Assembly: GCF_003987475.1 (NCBI RefSeq)
Contig: NZ_PIQH01000002.1
Location: 62,001 to 126,000 of the forward strand
Origin: Idiomarina tyrosinivorans
GTDB lineage: Bacteria > Pseudomonadota > Gammaproteobacteria > Enterobacterales > Alteromonadaceae
Length of the DNA stretch: 64,000 nt
Direction: 5' to 3'
Below, in pieces: positions 1 through 9,282 of the stretch (the stretch's first letter is position 1; each line of letters opens with the position of its first letter). The notes beneath the pieces were generated by a model that was not told the DNA's origin, ran no database searches, and saw only the letters and a list, made by a program, of their open reading frames with translations. A program made the translations under genes and the position numbers.

Positions 1-1092
1 TCTATCGTGGCGATACAGCCAAGCATAGTCTCCTCCGGCACCTTCAAGACGGGCCCTTTTCGTCCCTTTATTCTTTATCGCTTTAAGCCAGATTCTGCGC
101 CGTTTAAGTATTGTTAACTTATCAGCCTGCAGCATAAGGCTGTGAGTAACTGACTTTCCCGGCTCATATGATTTGACGTCTTTAATGACGTCATTTAACG
201 CAATCGTATCTCCGAGAAATGCATGTAATACGACAAGGTGCTCAAGGTAACTAAAGCTTTTCCTATGTTTTCTAAATAGGCTTCTTAGCCAGCATGTATC
301 AGAGTCTATTAGTTTCAGACCAACACTTTTCAACCAGCTTTCTGACCAATAGTTAGTGACTTTCCGAGCGACTTCTTCATGCTCTATATTGCAGCCTCTA
401 TTGAATCCAAAATCACAAGCAAGAGCTTTATAAAACAACCCCCATTGGATAACTGTTGGTACCGGCTGCTCAGGCAGGTTCAAAATCGATGTAATGCTTG
501 AATTCAAGACATAGCTCTGCCTATTCGTTTTGCTTTGCGGCTTATAAGAACATAAGTTTAGGTCTGCGGCCGTATACACATGGCGCTTATAAGAAGTCCG
601 TCTTACTGCTGTTTCCTTTAGCTCCCCATGAATAGGACAGTAATCCATACCCGCAATTTGCCAGTCTCGTCGCCAGAAGCATTCGCCAAATTGATTCCAT
701 TGCTGTTCAATGCATTTAGGGCAATATCGTAAGTAGTAAGGTTGAGTGATTCGGGATGCGGCGAATCCTGACATGACATGTACCGAATGCACTTTATCGG
801 CTAAAAGCTGCTTTTTCAGTTCTGTTCTTCGTGATTCGCCAATAAACAGAGCGTACAGAGGAAACAATGTATGTTTATAAAGCAAACTCTCTGGTTGAAC
901 GTTCAGCTGGCCTGGATATAGTTCCGCTACCTGCTCTAAGTGGCCGTGTAAGTCAGACGTAGCAATGATTGTGTTCTTCCCAAATACTTCTTGTAAAAGC
1001 TCTTTAGGTGAGGTTAAACCGCTGTGAATACCATAACGGGCTATCGTGCTATAGATAAGCTCATCGGGATAAGGAAACGGAAAACCGAGCAT
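1..1092 (-). CDS. tnsD: TnsD/TniQ-family target-site selector (partial, C-terminus outside window)
   Basis: In Tn7, TnsD binds the 3' end of glmS and recruits TnsC to direct insertion into attTn7. My translation of the minus strand from the ATG at 1090-1092 stays open to the window edge (364 codons visible). It shows a TniQ-type zinc cluster, with Cys pairs in RYCPKC and a later CPIHG, inside about residues 105-145. The ATG follows directly on the tnsC stop codon (no gap), so translation is coupled to tnsC. The element sits at glmS, which is the expected target of this protein. Whether tnsE follows cannot be seen. The family assignment is confident; the C-terminal two-fifths or so is missing only because the window ends. 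Confidence 0.9.
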   Translation of the reverse strand, partial: MLGFPFPYPDELIYSTIARYGIHSGLTSPKELLQEVFGKNTIIATSDLHGHLEQVAELYPGQLNVQPESLLYKHTLFPLYALFIGESRRTELKKQLLADKVHSVHVMSGFAASRITQPYYLRYCPKCIEQQWNQFGECFWRRDWQIAGMDYCPIHGELKETAVRRTSYKRHVYTAADLNLCSYKPQSKTNRQSYVLNSSITSILNLPEQPVPTVIQWGLFYKALACDFGFNRGCNIEHEEVARKVTNYWSESWLKSVGLKLIDSDTCWLRSLFRKHRKSFSYLEHLVVLHAFLGDTIALNDVIKDVKSYEPGKSVTHSLMLQADKLTILKRRRIWLKAIKNKGTKRARLEGAGGDYAWLYRHDR

Positions 1093-2760
1093 CTATCCCA
1101 CCTGTTTTAACCTAGCTTCCATATCGAAAATATCACGGCCTACTGCAAGCTCACCATAAAACTGACTTTTCCGTTGTGAGTATTTAAAGCGTAAATCATC
1201 GGGTGGAAGGGTGTGCCATTCTTTTGACTTTATTGTTTTTGCCTTCGGTTTGGACTTCTGCAATACCGTAGGCTCTTGCTCCGTTTTATACCACTCCAGA
1301 ACGATACGGGTTAGCTCCGGCAGCTCAAGCTCAGAATGTTCACTGAAAACTTTCTCAACCAGTGCCGGCAGCAAGTCAGATTCGCAGCCCATCGCCTGGA
1401 GCATATTATAAAGCCGTAATGCTTTTTCGTTATTGCCAAACGACACCTCTTTTTTCTTCTCTTCCTGCTCCTGTGCAATTAGGTTTCTGAGTTCAAGTAA
1501 GCGCTTATCTATCGAGGGTAAGTGTAAATCCGAGTATTTCACTATCAAATCAGCATCATTGCGTCTCAAGGCCTCAAGCATTGGGTGAACAGGAATGAGT
1601 TCTTGTTCATAAACTTTTCGAAGTAAATCTGCGGTAATACGCTCAAGGCCCGTCGCTATTGCCCGCATTTGAGCCAATACAAAAATCTTCACGACGATAT
1701 CAAGAACGCCTTGTGATAAGTCATACCAACAGTCTCGAACTTCGTCACTGAGCGTCTCATCTCGTCGCTCTAGCCACTGGTACTTCCATAACTTATTAGT
1801 AAAGGCCTCCCATTCGCTCAGCCTTGGCTCTCCCGTTTTAGGGTGGTATCGACGAGTGCCTCGTTGCATTGGTTCCCAAAACAATGAACCAAATCCAGCA
1901 CTTCTCCTCCCGGCCTGCAGCTCCATTTCAAAGATCGGCCTGGCTTTTGGTGTTCCAACTAATACAACCGGTACACCGATGACATTTACCAACGCAACAA
2001 AGAACTCGAGCATAGCTTCTTTACTTAAAGTACGTTTCAACCCTAGTCTTTGAATTTCATCGATAACAAGAACGCCAATCGCTTTTTGAGTAGCTACTTG
2101 CCCCATCAAAGCCAGAAGAACTTCAGGCCCATGACGTTTTCGAACATACTTTTTCTCATAGCCTGTCTGAAGCGTCCGGTCGACTTCACGGAAAAAGTTC
2201 AAACATAAGCTTTTAAGAGAGCCATCACTCGGGCATTCAATGCGCAGGTAGGGGAGTTGAATAAAGTTATAGTCCGGATGGAAAATCACCTCAGGATAAG
2301 TAGCGAGTATACGGTTAACCGTAGTGCTTTTCCCCGACCCTGAACAACCTATCAAGGACAAACATTTAGCCGTTGAATTCGACTGTGAAAAACGAAAGTC
2401 ACTCGTCGCCCCCTCCATTATGCGCTGATATCCCTCCTGCATTTTTTTGTTAAGGGAGCCATCTGCAGGGTTACGACCAACGTAACCCGCCCGAATCATG
2501 ATTGACAACTTCTCCTCTAACTGTAAATGCATTGATAGAGGTTGAAAGAAATCATCCAGCAAAGACGCTATGTTATGGGCTCTTTCTTGAGGCTCTGCAA
2601 ATCGATTTTCTTGGTCGAACCTGACCTTTCCGGTGAGGCTATTTCGAAGGGTTTTGCGATCCATTATCGGAGGCAGAGCTTCAATCAACGGGTTGCCCTG
2701 ATAGCGCTCAGGTTTAAGAGGCTGGTAAACCGCTGAAACGTAATTATTGGGTAGCGGCAT
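1093..2760 (-). CDS. tnsC: Tn7-like AAA+ transposition regulator TnsC
   Basis: TnsC is the ATP-dependent adaptor between target selector and transposase. The 555-aa protein has the same length as Tn7 TnsC. It shows a Walker A loop (GCSGSGKST, about residues 138-146) and a Walker B segment (VLVIDEIQRL, about residue 230), followed by the sensor-like VVLVGTPKA. The start codon overlaps the tnsB stop by one base (2760), and tnsD starts right after its stop, so tnsABCD reads as one leftward operon. No frameshift is visible, so the gene looks functional. Confidence 0.95.
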   Translation of the reverse strand: MPLPNNYVSAVYQPLKPERYQGNPLIEALPPIMDRKTLRNSLTGKVRFDQENRFAEPQERAHNIASLLDDFFQPLSMHLQLEEKLSIMIRAGYVGRNPADGSLNKKMQEGYQRIMEGATSDFRFSQSNSTAKCLSLIGCSGSGKSTTVNRILATYPEVIFHPDYNFIQLPYLRIECPSDGSLKSLCLNFFREVDRTLQTGYEKKYVRKRHGPEVLLALMGQVATQKAIGVLVIDEIQRLGLKRTLSKEAMLEFFVALVNVIGVPVVLVGTPKARPIFEMELQAGRRSAGFGSLFWEPMQRGTRRYHPKTGEPRLSEWEAFTNKLWKYQWLERRDETLSDEVRDCWYDLSQGVLDIVVKIFVLAQMRAIATGLERITADLLRKVYEQELIPVHPMLEALRRNDADLIVKYSDLHLPSIDKRLLELRNLIAQEQEEKKKEVSFGNNEKALRLYNMLQAMGCESDLLPALVEKVFSEHSELELPELTRIVLEWYKTEQEPTVLQKSKPKAKTIKSKEWHTLPPDDLRFKYSQRKSQFYGELAVGRDIFDMEARLKQVG

Positions 2761-4838
2761 TAATCGTCATCCTCAAAGAGTTCATCAATATAATCTGGAT
2801 AATCAAGGTCTGGGCTGCTTTCCTTGAGAGGGATAACGTCCGCTGACTTCTTATCGGACGGAACATTTTTAGGTGTTTTGCTTTGACGTTCTAACTTCTT
2901 CTCATTCGACCGATTGTCATTTATCGCTCTTATTCGTTCGGCTTTCGGCCGATCAGAGCGAGCAGGGGAATCAGATACAGCCTGAGAAATCTTATCAAGC
3001 ACAAATTCTTCATGTTCTCGACGGCTTTCTTTAGCTGCTAACTTTGCTTTTGCAGCAACTTTCTTCTGCTCTTCTTGAAGTTGCCAAACATCCCAAAATG
3101 ATGAGCCTCGGTATTGACGAGAAATTTCAGTCAAGCTGCACTTCCAGTACTTATTGCTTCCTTTTTCATAAAAGAGATAAATACTGTCTGCACTCAACGG
3201 ATCATATGCCGCCATCATTTTTTTAGTTCGTTTTACATCACGACCCCGGTGCGTCCAACCTAACCGGTCGATCTCTGAAGAAGTATAATACAAGCCAAAT
3301 AACCCCACACCGCGCTCTGAAAGCGTTACCTCACTCCTGGGAAGCAGTGCAATTTTAAGTGCATCACTATCAGTCTGACGGAGACGCCCAGTACGATTTT
3401 GAATACCCCAGTTCCAAAGGTGGATTGGAGTACTCGGTAAGTCCGTTGGCATATCAACTTCCCGATCGTATTTATCAAGTACCGCAAATTGATTGTGTTG
3501 CAGCACTGACGACAAAACAATTTGAGTGAAATCTGTAATCGTTAACTTGGCATCAAGACGGTAATCTGAGCCTCCACGCTTTTTCACCAAATTACCAGTT
3601 ACATAACCAGGCACAAACGGACCAAAAGATTCGTGCATTGTTTTAAAATGCCTTTCGACAATACCTTTGGCTTCGCCTCGATACGGTGGAGTATTTTCTA
3701 TTCGCATAGAAAAACTACTCTCTAAATTTTCAATCTGATGACCAAGTAATTCCCCTCTATCGGCCAGGAGAGCATCAGGCAAACCAATACATGGCCACTC
3801 ATCGTCAGTGATATCAAAACCAAGCTCGCGACAATAGTCTGACTTACTGCTTATCGCTACGTGCAATGCCTGAAGCGCAGCGGCGTATGAGGGGTTTTCA
3901 AAACCGATATAAAATCCTGCCACCATTCGACTGAATACATCTATAACCATGTAAACAACCGGACGACCAACGATATTGCCTCTGTCGGAGTCTGAAACCA
4001 GATAAACATCCGCTATCGTCGCATCAATTTCATAACGAGAACCGGGTCCCAAAGCTTGCGATGCTGCAGTTCCGTGTAACGGTCGTATATCTTTGCTGTA
4101 GTCTTTCTTTGATATCCTTTTTTGCAGCGCTTCCGTTTGATTATATTCTCGTTTATAGAAATGACGCAGCTGCCATAAGCTTGGTAGGTTTTCCTCAGTA
4201 ACATCCGGAAAGTAGTTGTGATACATAGTTTCTAAGCGACGATGTGCATAGGGAAATGAATGCCCCTTATCGCTTAAAATGTACTTATCTATCGCTATCC
4301 GAAATAACCGTTCAGTTTGTTCATCAACAATTGCCCCGGTACCTGGTGAATACTTACGCGGGCGGCCTAATTTTTTTCCTTTGGCAACACGCTTTTTACC
4401 CTTGCCACCAGAATTCTTGTAGTCAGGCAGTAAGGCATTAGGTATTTGTCCCCGTTGCCAATATCTCCGCGCTAGTCGGTAAACTGTCTGCTTCGTGGTG
4501 CCAAACTCAGTAACAATTTTATCAACTACCGGTCCTCGCCTTTTCGGATTATAAAAGTCAGTTAACTCAATCAAAGGCCTCAACACCGCAAAATTTTTAT
4601 CTCGTTTATCACGGGCAACGGTTCCCTCGCCCGGCGATTCATATACAAGGTAGTTATACGGGTCGTCTATACGCTCAAAGGCGTCATCATCAATTGCCTT
4701 ATAAATTTCGCCCGTAAGAATTAACTCGGGCAGGGCTTTTTCATCGTCCAGACTTATCCAGACGAGTTGTTCATCAAGACTTTCAAGAATTCGAAAGCGC
4801 TCATCATGAAACTTAACTACTTCATTGATTCGAAACAC
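2760..4838 (-). CDS. tnsB: Tn7-like DDE transposase TnsB
   Basis: TnsB binds the repeats in the transposon ends and carries out 3'-end cleavage and joining. The 692-aa protein is close to Tn7 TnsB in length (about 700). The rve-type catalytic core is readable: YEIDATIADVYL (first Asp), LPDALLADRGELLG (second Asp) and GEAKGIVERHFK (Glu). An N-terminal HTH-like part contains TKQTVYRLARRYW. The acidic tail (DYPDYIDELFEDDD) fits a TnsC-contact tail as known for this family. The gene overlaps the end of tnsA by 17 bp. Confidence 0.95.
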   Translation of the reverse strand: MFRINEVVKFHDERFRILESLDEQLVWISLDDEKALPELILTGEIYKAIDDDAFERIDDPYNYLVYESPGEGTVARDKRDKNFAVLRPLIELTDFYNPKRRGPVVDKIVTEFGTTKQTVYRLARRYWQRGQIPNALLPDYKNSGGKGKKRVAKGKKLGRPRKYSPGTGAIVDEQTERLFRIAIDKYILSDKGHSFPYAHRRLETMYHNYFPDVTEENLPSLWQLRHFYKREYNQTEALQKRISKKDYSKDIRPLHGTAASQALGPGSRYEIDATIADVYLVSDSDRGNIVGRPVVYMVIDVFSRMVAGFYIGFENPSYAAALQALHVAISSKSDYCRELGFDITDDEWPCIGLPDALLADRGELLGHQIENLESSFSMRIENTPPYRGEAKGIVERHFKTMHESFGPFVPGYVTGNLVKKRGGSDYRLDAKLTITDFTQIVLSSVLQHNQFAVLDKYDREVDMPTDLPSTPIHLWNWGIQNRTGRLRQTDSDALKIALLPRSEVTLSERGVGLFGLYYTSSEIDRLGWTHRGRDVKRTKKMMAAYDPLSADSIYLFYEKGSNKYWKCSLTEISRQYRGSSFWDVWQLQEEQKKVAAKAKLAAKESRREHEEFVLDKISQAVSDSPARSDRPKAERIRAINDNRSNEKKLERQSKTPKNVPSDKKSADVIPLKESSPDLDYPDYIDELFEDDD

Positions 4839-5652
4839 GATATGCCTCCTTGATAAAGCCTAAGTCAGAGGCACGCAAATCGCCAACCTTTAACTTCGTG
4901 ACGGGAGTAAAAATATCAAATTCAAAGTAACGCTTAGCTAAAAGACGTCGAACCTCATACAACGACTCGCCGGCATTCAGGCCATAACTGGTATCGAGTC
5001 TCTTACACAGTGAAATGATTGTTTGATTAGGGTTTTGCGTGAACTGATGTTGATAAAATTCTATCTGCTCAGACGCTAATTCATCATCTTCTTCTGAGCG
5101 GCCAGCAGGATATAGCCAGTTTAAATTTTTGCTAACTTCCTTGGGTATCTGATGATCGGTTATTAGGTACCAGGGCACACCTTTCTCCACCCAGTACCTG
5201 CGTTCCAATTCAAGTTTCTCAACCGTGCGCTCATCATCTAGTGCACTCGCATACTTAGCTTGAAACACGAATCTTGGAGTTTCTTCATTTGACGAGTCGA
5301 CTAGAAAGTCGCTCGACATGAAATGATCAAAACCATTTTGTGCTGGATGCTTAATACCTGCATCAGCAGCAAGTTGCTTGGTAAGGGTTCGGTCTAATGG
5401 GAACTGTTCACGTATTTGGGTAACATCAGGAAACCATTCAAGAAGAAGAAAAACTGAGAGCTCAAGATCGGACAGTAAGTGGTGGGTTCGTCTGGATTTA
5501 TGGCCGAATACTCGGTGGACACGGCCAAGAGAGGGTACATCTCTAACTGTGAGCCAGGGCCTATATTCTTCATTCTGGCCGCTACCGCGCCCTTCCTTTA
5601 TCCATTTTAAGAAAGTTGCTTCGGAAATTAGGTTCTTCTTCGCTGCCATCAC
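4822..5652 (-). CDS. tnsA: Tn7-like endonuclease-type transposase subunit TnsA
   Basis: TnsA cleaves the 5' ends of the transposon, so that together with TnsB it gives cut-and-paste transposition. The 276-aa protein is about the Tn7 TnsA length. The restriction-endonuclease-like core is visible: E in LLLEWFPDVTQIREQFPL, D/Q-x-K in DFLVDSS...FVFQAKYA. A C-terminal winged-helix region contacting TnsC is expected. First gene of the operon. In Tn7 the right end lies directly upstream of tnsA; here the only end found on this side is 8.7 kb away next to glmS (see findings). Confidence 0.93.
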   Translation of the reverse strand: MMAAKKNLISEATFLKWIKEGRGSGQNEEYRPWLTVRDVPSLGRVHRVFGHKSRRTHHLLSDLELSVFLLLEWFPDVTQIREQFPLDRTLTKQLAADAGIKHPAQNGFDHFMSSDFLVDSSNEETPRFVFQAKYASALDDERTVEKLELERRYWVEKGVPWYLITDHQIPKEVSKNLNWLYPAGRSEEDDELASEQIEFYQHQFTQNPNQTIISLCKRLDTSYGLNAGESLYEVRRLLAKRYFEFDIFTPVTKLKVGDLRASDLGFIKEAYRVSNQ

Positions 5653-5699
5653 GAACCCCTGACTTAGGCATTAATTCATACTAGTCAGTGAGTTATCGG

Positions 5700-5717
5700 T
5701 ATGCAACTTTAATAATC
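5700..5717. promoter_or_regulatory. Isolated TnsB-type box upstream of tnsA
   Basis: The sequence TATGCAACTTTAATAATC, about 48 bp upstream of the tnsA start, matches the repeat TATGnAACTTTATTnCTA that occurs three times in the right end at 14363-14420. In Tn7, TnsB bound at the right end also represses the tnsA promoter. I infer that this single box is an operator or a fossil of an earlier right end. Only one degenerate copy is visible. Confidence 0.5.
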
Positions 5718-5724
5718 AAATAAT

Positions 5725-6099
5725 TTAATCCAACGGAGGCGGTACTTTAATACGAGCATTTCGCTCAGCCTTTTCTGATTTAACTTCATCTAAAGCTTGC
5801 TTCAATTTAGTTTTTGGAGCCCAGTCATCATCATAATTGTGAAGTTCATTTGGCAAACCTGCTAAAGTGCATAACTCGTCTAGGACCTTTATTGCTTGCA
5901 ATCCAAGCTCTGAGTATTTCTCTTTTCGTGCTTCAAATACCTCCTCATAATCGGGTGCACTGGCTACGTAAGTCAAAGGCTGGTGTGCCTCATAAAGGTT
6001 GGCATTGTGTCGACATCGAGGATCTTGGGAAGCCGCAAATAGAATGTGGTATGTGTGAATCGCAAACGATCCGCTACGTGCATCACATGGAGCATCCAA
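5725..6099 (-). pseudogene. Unknown gene, probably 5'-truncated
   Basis: An open frame of 124 codons ending 73 bp upstream of tnsA on the same strand. The C-terminal 70 residues look like real protein (amphipathic, Lys/Glu-rich, ending KVPPPLD). The N-terminal part beyond about 5985 is antisense to a better-supported gene on the plus strand. The simplest reading is a C-terminal fragment whose 5' part was lost at a junction near 5970-5990. I do not recognise the family. Confidence 0.4.
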
Positions 6100-6437
6100 G
6101 CTATCCAGATATCTTAGAAGTAGGCTGTATCTGTGCAGGCCACATGGAGGGGGACGTTGCTGCGGCTAGGACCAGAGAGTCCTCAATGAAGAGTAGATCT
6201 GGGAAGCGAAAGCGCTGGCTTTCCAGAAAATGGAGGATTTCTGCTAAAGGTAACCCATGGATTAAGGCCGACGGCTTCCGGATTACGGTTTATCGGCGTG
6301 GGTCAGGCTGGGCGGCTACTCTAAGTTCAGATGACAACTCTCGGGTCCTGCACAGCAGGAGAAACTTCAAGACCGAAGACCAAGCCAAGTTGGCAGCGTT
6401 TGACCATATTACGAGACTTCTGACCCCGGAGGCTTAA
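5985..6437 (+). CDS. Hypothetical protein with Cys pair (IRYVHHMEHP family)
   Basis: Reads GVPHKGWHCVDIEDLG, then CGMCESQTIRYVHHMEHP and VGCICAGHMEGD, followed by a basic linker and a C-terminal part with KADGFRITVYRRGSGWAA. The Cys-x2-Cys plus Cys-x-Cys pattern suggests a small zinc-binding fold; I know this pattern only as conserved hypothetical proteins of mobile elements. The frame is open upstream to 5814, but that part is antisense to the neighbouring fragment. I placed the start at the in-frame GTG at 5985; it may equally be truncated at that junction. No function is assigned. Confidence 0.55.
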   Translation: MPHKGWHCVDIEDLGKPQIECGMCESQTIRYVHHMEHPSYPDILEVGCICAGHMEGDVAAARTRESSMKSRSGKRKRWLSRKWRISAKGNPWIKADGFRITVYRRGSGWAATLSSDDNSRVLHSRRNFKTEDQAKLAAFDHITRLLTPEA

Positions 6438-6581
6438 CAAGTCGCAGCAATTCGCTGCCGATGCCCGCCGGACGCCCTTTTCATTGAGGCTTCGCCTTCA
6501 TCACAAGGTCACCTTCCTCGCTTCATGTTCTCAATGGCGAAAGATCTGAAAATCAATCTCGGAAAAACTTGGTGTTCCCCA

Positions 6582-7823
6582 CTAATCTATTTCAAATATT
6601 TCATCATTGGACTGCCACTTTTGTATTGTTCTGTAATCAGTCGCAACTTCGATTTCGTCTTGACCAGCCAAATAAATAAACCCTGGCTCGCCTAGCGTAT
6701 CCTCAGTTTTCGAAACAACTATGTTTTCTTGTGGTAGATTCGAAAATCCGATAAATGTTCTCAGTTGCTGAATTTCTGATTTCTTCGGGATATTTCTTAG
6801 TACTCCACTTTTTTTAAATAGTAGTGATATCTCTGATAGAGGGGCCTTTCTAGAATAGATCCCAGTTTTTGCGCCTTTTGGAGATTGATCGCCTATTACT
6901 ACATCTACAAGAGCTTCAACCTGTGATTGCTCCAGCGACTTTTTAAAATACTCCGTTGGAATAGATGCTCCCATAAGTCGTGCATTTGTCTCAATTAAGA
7001 CTGGTCGTCCATTACATACCATAATCTCATTGTGAGATGCGCCGTTCTTAAGATCTAAGCAGTCCAAAACGTTTAATGTATAGTCGCAAATCTCTTTTAT
7101 AAGCTTGCTATCTGTCTGCATTAAATGCATGCCGATGAAATTATAGGCCCCGCCTGAACGTCTGACACGATCTTGAAGCCAAATATCCGTAACATAAGAA
7201 TCTCCGTTACAAGAGACACAGTTAACAAAATACTGCTCTCCATCAAGAAATTCCTGGACAAGGACTTGTTCGTTTAAAGCTCCCAGAATGTTTGTATGCC
7301 CCAGTATCTGCCTCGATGCAATTTCCACCTCTTCTATAGATTCGCAGATAGCTACACCGTTACTTGCAGCCCCCTCCAAGGGTTTAACGACTACTGGTAG
7401 CATTTTCTCCGTCTCGACTTTAGTTATAATTTGCGTAATATCCGATGACATAAATTGCTTTATACTACTAAGCCCGCACTCTCGCAGCCGCTCCTGCATT
7501 CGATATTTGTTCCTTCTTAGAGGAGTAGTGGTTAATTTGTTTCCGAATTTAAGTGAGAGAATTGTAGATAGTTTATCCGCTACTTCGACCCCCATTTCCG
7601 AGCCAGCTAGCACAACATCGACTTGCAGGGCCTTAAGGTTTTTAACGACGTTATATTCGGTTTCTGAGCTCGCGCTTGTAAGCGAAAATTTTCGTTTAAA
7701 TATTCCCTGGTTAGGAAGTTTATAATCAGAGGTTCTAACATGAAAACATTCAACCCCTCGATCATGGAATTCCTTGGCGAGATCTTGACCAGTAGATAAG
7801 GCATCAACTAAACAAACTTTCAT
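6582..7823 (-). CDS. ATP-grasp carboxylate-amine ligase
   Basis: Last gene of the five-gene cargo operon. The 413-aa protein has the ATP-grasp fold of amino-acid ligases and carbamoyl-phosphate-synthase-like enzymes: an N-terminal pre-ATP-grasp domain (MKVCLVDALSTG), the ATP-binding segment PVVVKPLEGAASNGVAIC (about residues 143-160), VQEFLDGEQYFVN, and the Mg-binding GASHNEIM...VLIETNARLMG (about residues 262-283). Such enzymes join a carboxylate to an amine, often an amino acid, via an acyl phosphate. Its start overlaps the FAD gene by 20 bp. The substrate cannot be read from sequence. Base composition is AT-richer than the chromosomal core. Confidence 0.85.
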   Translation of the reverse strand: MKVCLVDALSTGQDLAKEFHDRGVECFHVRTSDYKLPNQGIFKRKFSLTSASSETEYNVVKNLKALQVDVVLAGSEMGVEVADKLSTILSLKFGNKLTTTPLRRNKYRMQERLRECGLSSIKQFMSSDITQIITKVETEKMLPVVVKPLEGAASNGVAICESIEEVEIASRQILGHTNILGALNEQVLVQEFLDGEQYFVNCVSCNGDSYVTDIWLQDRVRRSGGAYNFIGMHLMQTDSKLIKEICDYTLNVLDCLDLKNGASHNEIMVCNGRPVLIETNARLMGASIPTEYFKKSLEQSQVEALVDVVIGDQSPKGAKTGIYSRKAPLSEISLLFKKSGVLRNIPKKSEIQQLRTFIGFSNLPQENIVVSKTEDTLGEPGFIYLAGQDEIEVATDYRTIQKWQSNDEIFEID

Positions 7824-9282
7824 TATTCGTGCTCTCCCTTAGCTTTTTTATAATAGCTTTAGCGGACATGTGGCTGGATTTGACTATCCACCCGAAGTTG
7901 TTCATAAAAGGGTGACTGCCTTCAGATGCATGACCAATAGCATATAAGTTGTGGCCGCCAGAGTTGCAAAGTCTCCCTGATGGTAAATGTACCTCAGCTC
8001 CAAATTCTGTATACGGCTTGTCTGTTAGTTTGTTTAACGTAGCCCTAATAAGACTGTCCGTATGAAACTTTAAGCTTCTACGGCTGCCAGTTGCAAAAAT
8101 CACATGGTCATATACTTTTTGCCCGCCGTCTGGGAACGTAGCTATATGTTTGCCATTCCTCTCAACTAAGCTACTTGGAAGTTGGCTTAACCTCACTGTT
8201 CCGTTATCCAATTTATTTGCAAGTAATTGTGCATTATGTAGTGGTATAGCGCCATGGATAGCTCTAATTCTTGACTGAAATTTCTCCATGAAAAGTCGCA
8301 ACTGACTCGTGTCTACTAAGGCCCAAGTCTCTGCTATTTCAGGTATCATTCCTAACACCAAGTCAAAACTGCTGTTACCAGTTCTGGCACTATCTAATCT
8401 TCGCCTAAATATGCTGATTTGATCCTCAATCCCTCTTTTGGGAAAGAGATAACTTCTCCAGTCTATGCAATGGCTCTTTAGTTCTAAACGAACCCTTCTC
8501 AATATATCTCTTAGACTCAGAGCGCAGCCTTTATTTCTATAATCTTTATAATACTCGCTATATAAGCAAAACTTGGGTTGCACAGGTTCAATAACTTGAC
8601 CTTTAACATTAGGGAGTGAACCGGTTCGCGAGCATATAGTTATTTTACAGTCGTATTCTAAGTGGTGGCATGTAGATATTACATCTACCGAACTTAAGCT
8701 TGTTCCGAAGACAAGAACTTCATTTTTTTCTAAACACGGTAGGTTACTTTGGAGGGGATATAGAGACTTAGTAACGTTCTCAATACCGTATAAGTCTTCT
8801 TTTAAGTCTAATGGATATCCTGTGGCAAATACAATCGCTTTAGACTGGAATCGATCTCCCGAAGTCAAGCTAATACTAACTACATTACTGCTAGACTCAA
8901 CTATTGGCTCCACATCAACTACTGTATCGTTTATAAAATGTACGCTTAAGGACTCGCAAACGCTTTCCAGACATCTCGCCAGATAAAGCCCAAAGAGATT
9001 TCTCGATATATATTTTGACGAAGTGCTAACTTCTTTTTTTAACCAATTAGCCAGGTGGCTTGAGTCGTCATAAACGCACGATAAATCCTCGACTGGCGTA
9101 TTCATGATGAGCCATTCATAGTCTTGTTGATAAACTCTACCAGTACCATATTGCGACTGTCTGTCTATAACCGCAACCTTTAGGGGGGATTCTATTCCCC
9201 CTGACATTTGGGCTAACTTTTTAATGGATTGCAGAAAGGCTGTGGCCGAAGCTCCAGCCCCTAATACGACAATGTCATACAT
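7804..9282 (-). CDS. FAD/NAD(P)-binding oxidoreductase (possible amino-acid monooxygenase type)
   Basis: The 492-aa protein opens with a Rossmann FAD-binding motif (VVLGAGASATAFL), continues with DRQSQYGTGRVYQ and NTPVEDLS, and has a second dinucleotide site around VLVFGTSLSSVDV (about residue 189). A late ATGSRRSL segment is typical of flavoprotein monooxygenases and of the FAD-NAD(P)-binding family often found next to biosynthetic genes. It probably oxidises or N-/S-hydroxylates the small substrate made in this pathway; that is inference. Overlaps the PLP gene by 8 bp and the ligase gene by 20 bp. Confidence 0.75.
   Translation of the reverse strand: MYDIVVLGAGASATAFLQSIKKLAQMSGGIESPLKVAVIDRQSQYGTGRVYQQDYEWLIMNTPVEDLSCVYDDSSHLANWLKKEVSTSSKYISRNLFGLYLARCLESVCESLSVHFINDTVVDVEPIVESSSNVVSISLTSGDRFQSKAIVFATGYPLDLKEDLYGIENVTKSLYPLQSNLPCLEKNEVLVFGTSLSSVDVISTCHHLEYDCKITICSRTGSLPNVKGQVIEPVQPKFCLYSEYYKDYRNKGCALSLRDILRRVRLELKSHCIDWRSYLFPKRGIEDQISIFRRRLDSARTGNSSFDLVLGMIPEIAETWALVDTSQLRLFMEKFQSRIRAIHGAIPLHNAQLLANKLDNGTVRLSQLPSSLVERNGKHIATFPDGGQKVYDHVIFATGSRRSLKFHTDSLIRATLNKLTDKPYTEFGAEVHLPSGRLCNSGGHNLYAIGHASEGSHPFMNNFGWIVKSSHMSAKAIIKKLRESTNNESLFS

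Noticed and set aside
1..5652. CRISPR-associated Tn7 (CAST) system
   Set aside because: No cas genes or repeat-spacer array occur in the visible part, and tnsD plus the glmS position explain targeting. The unseen left part could still hold other genes.
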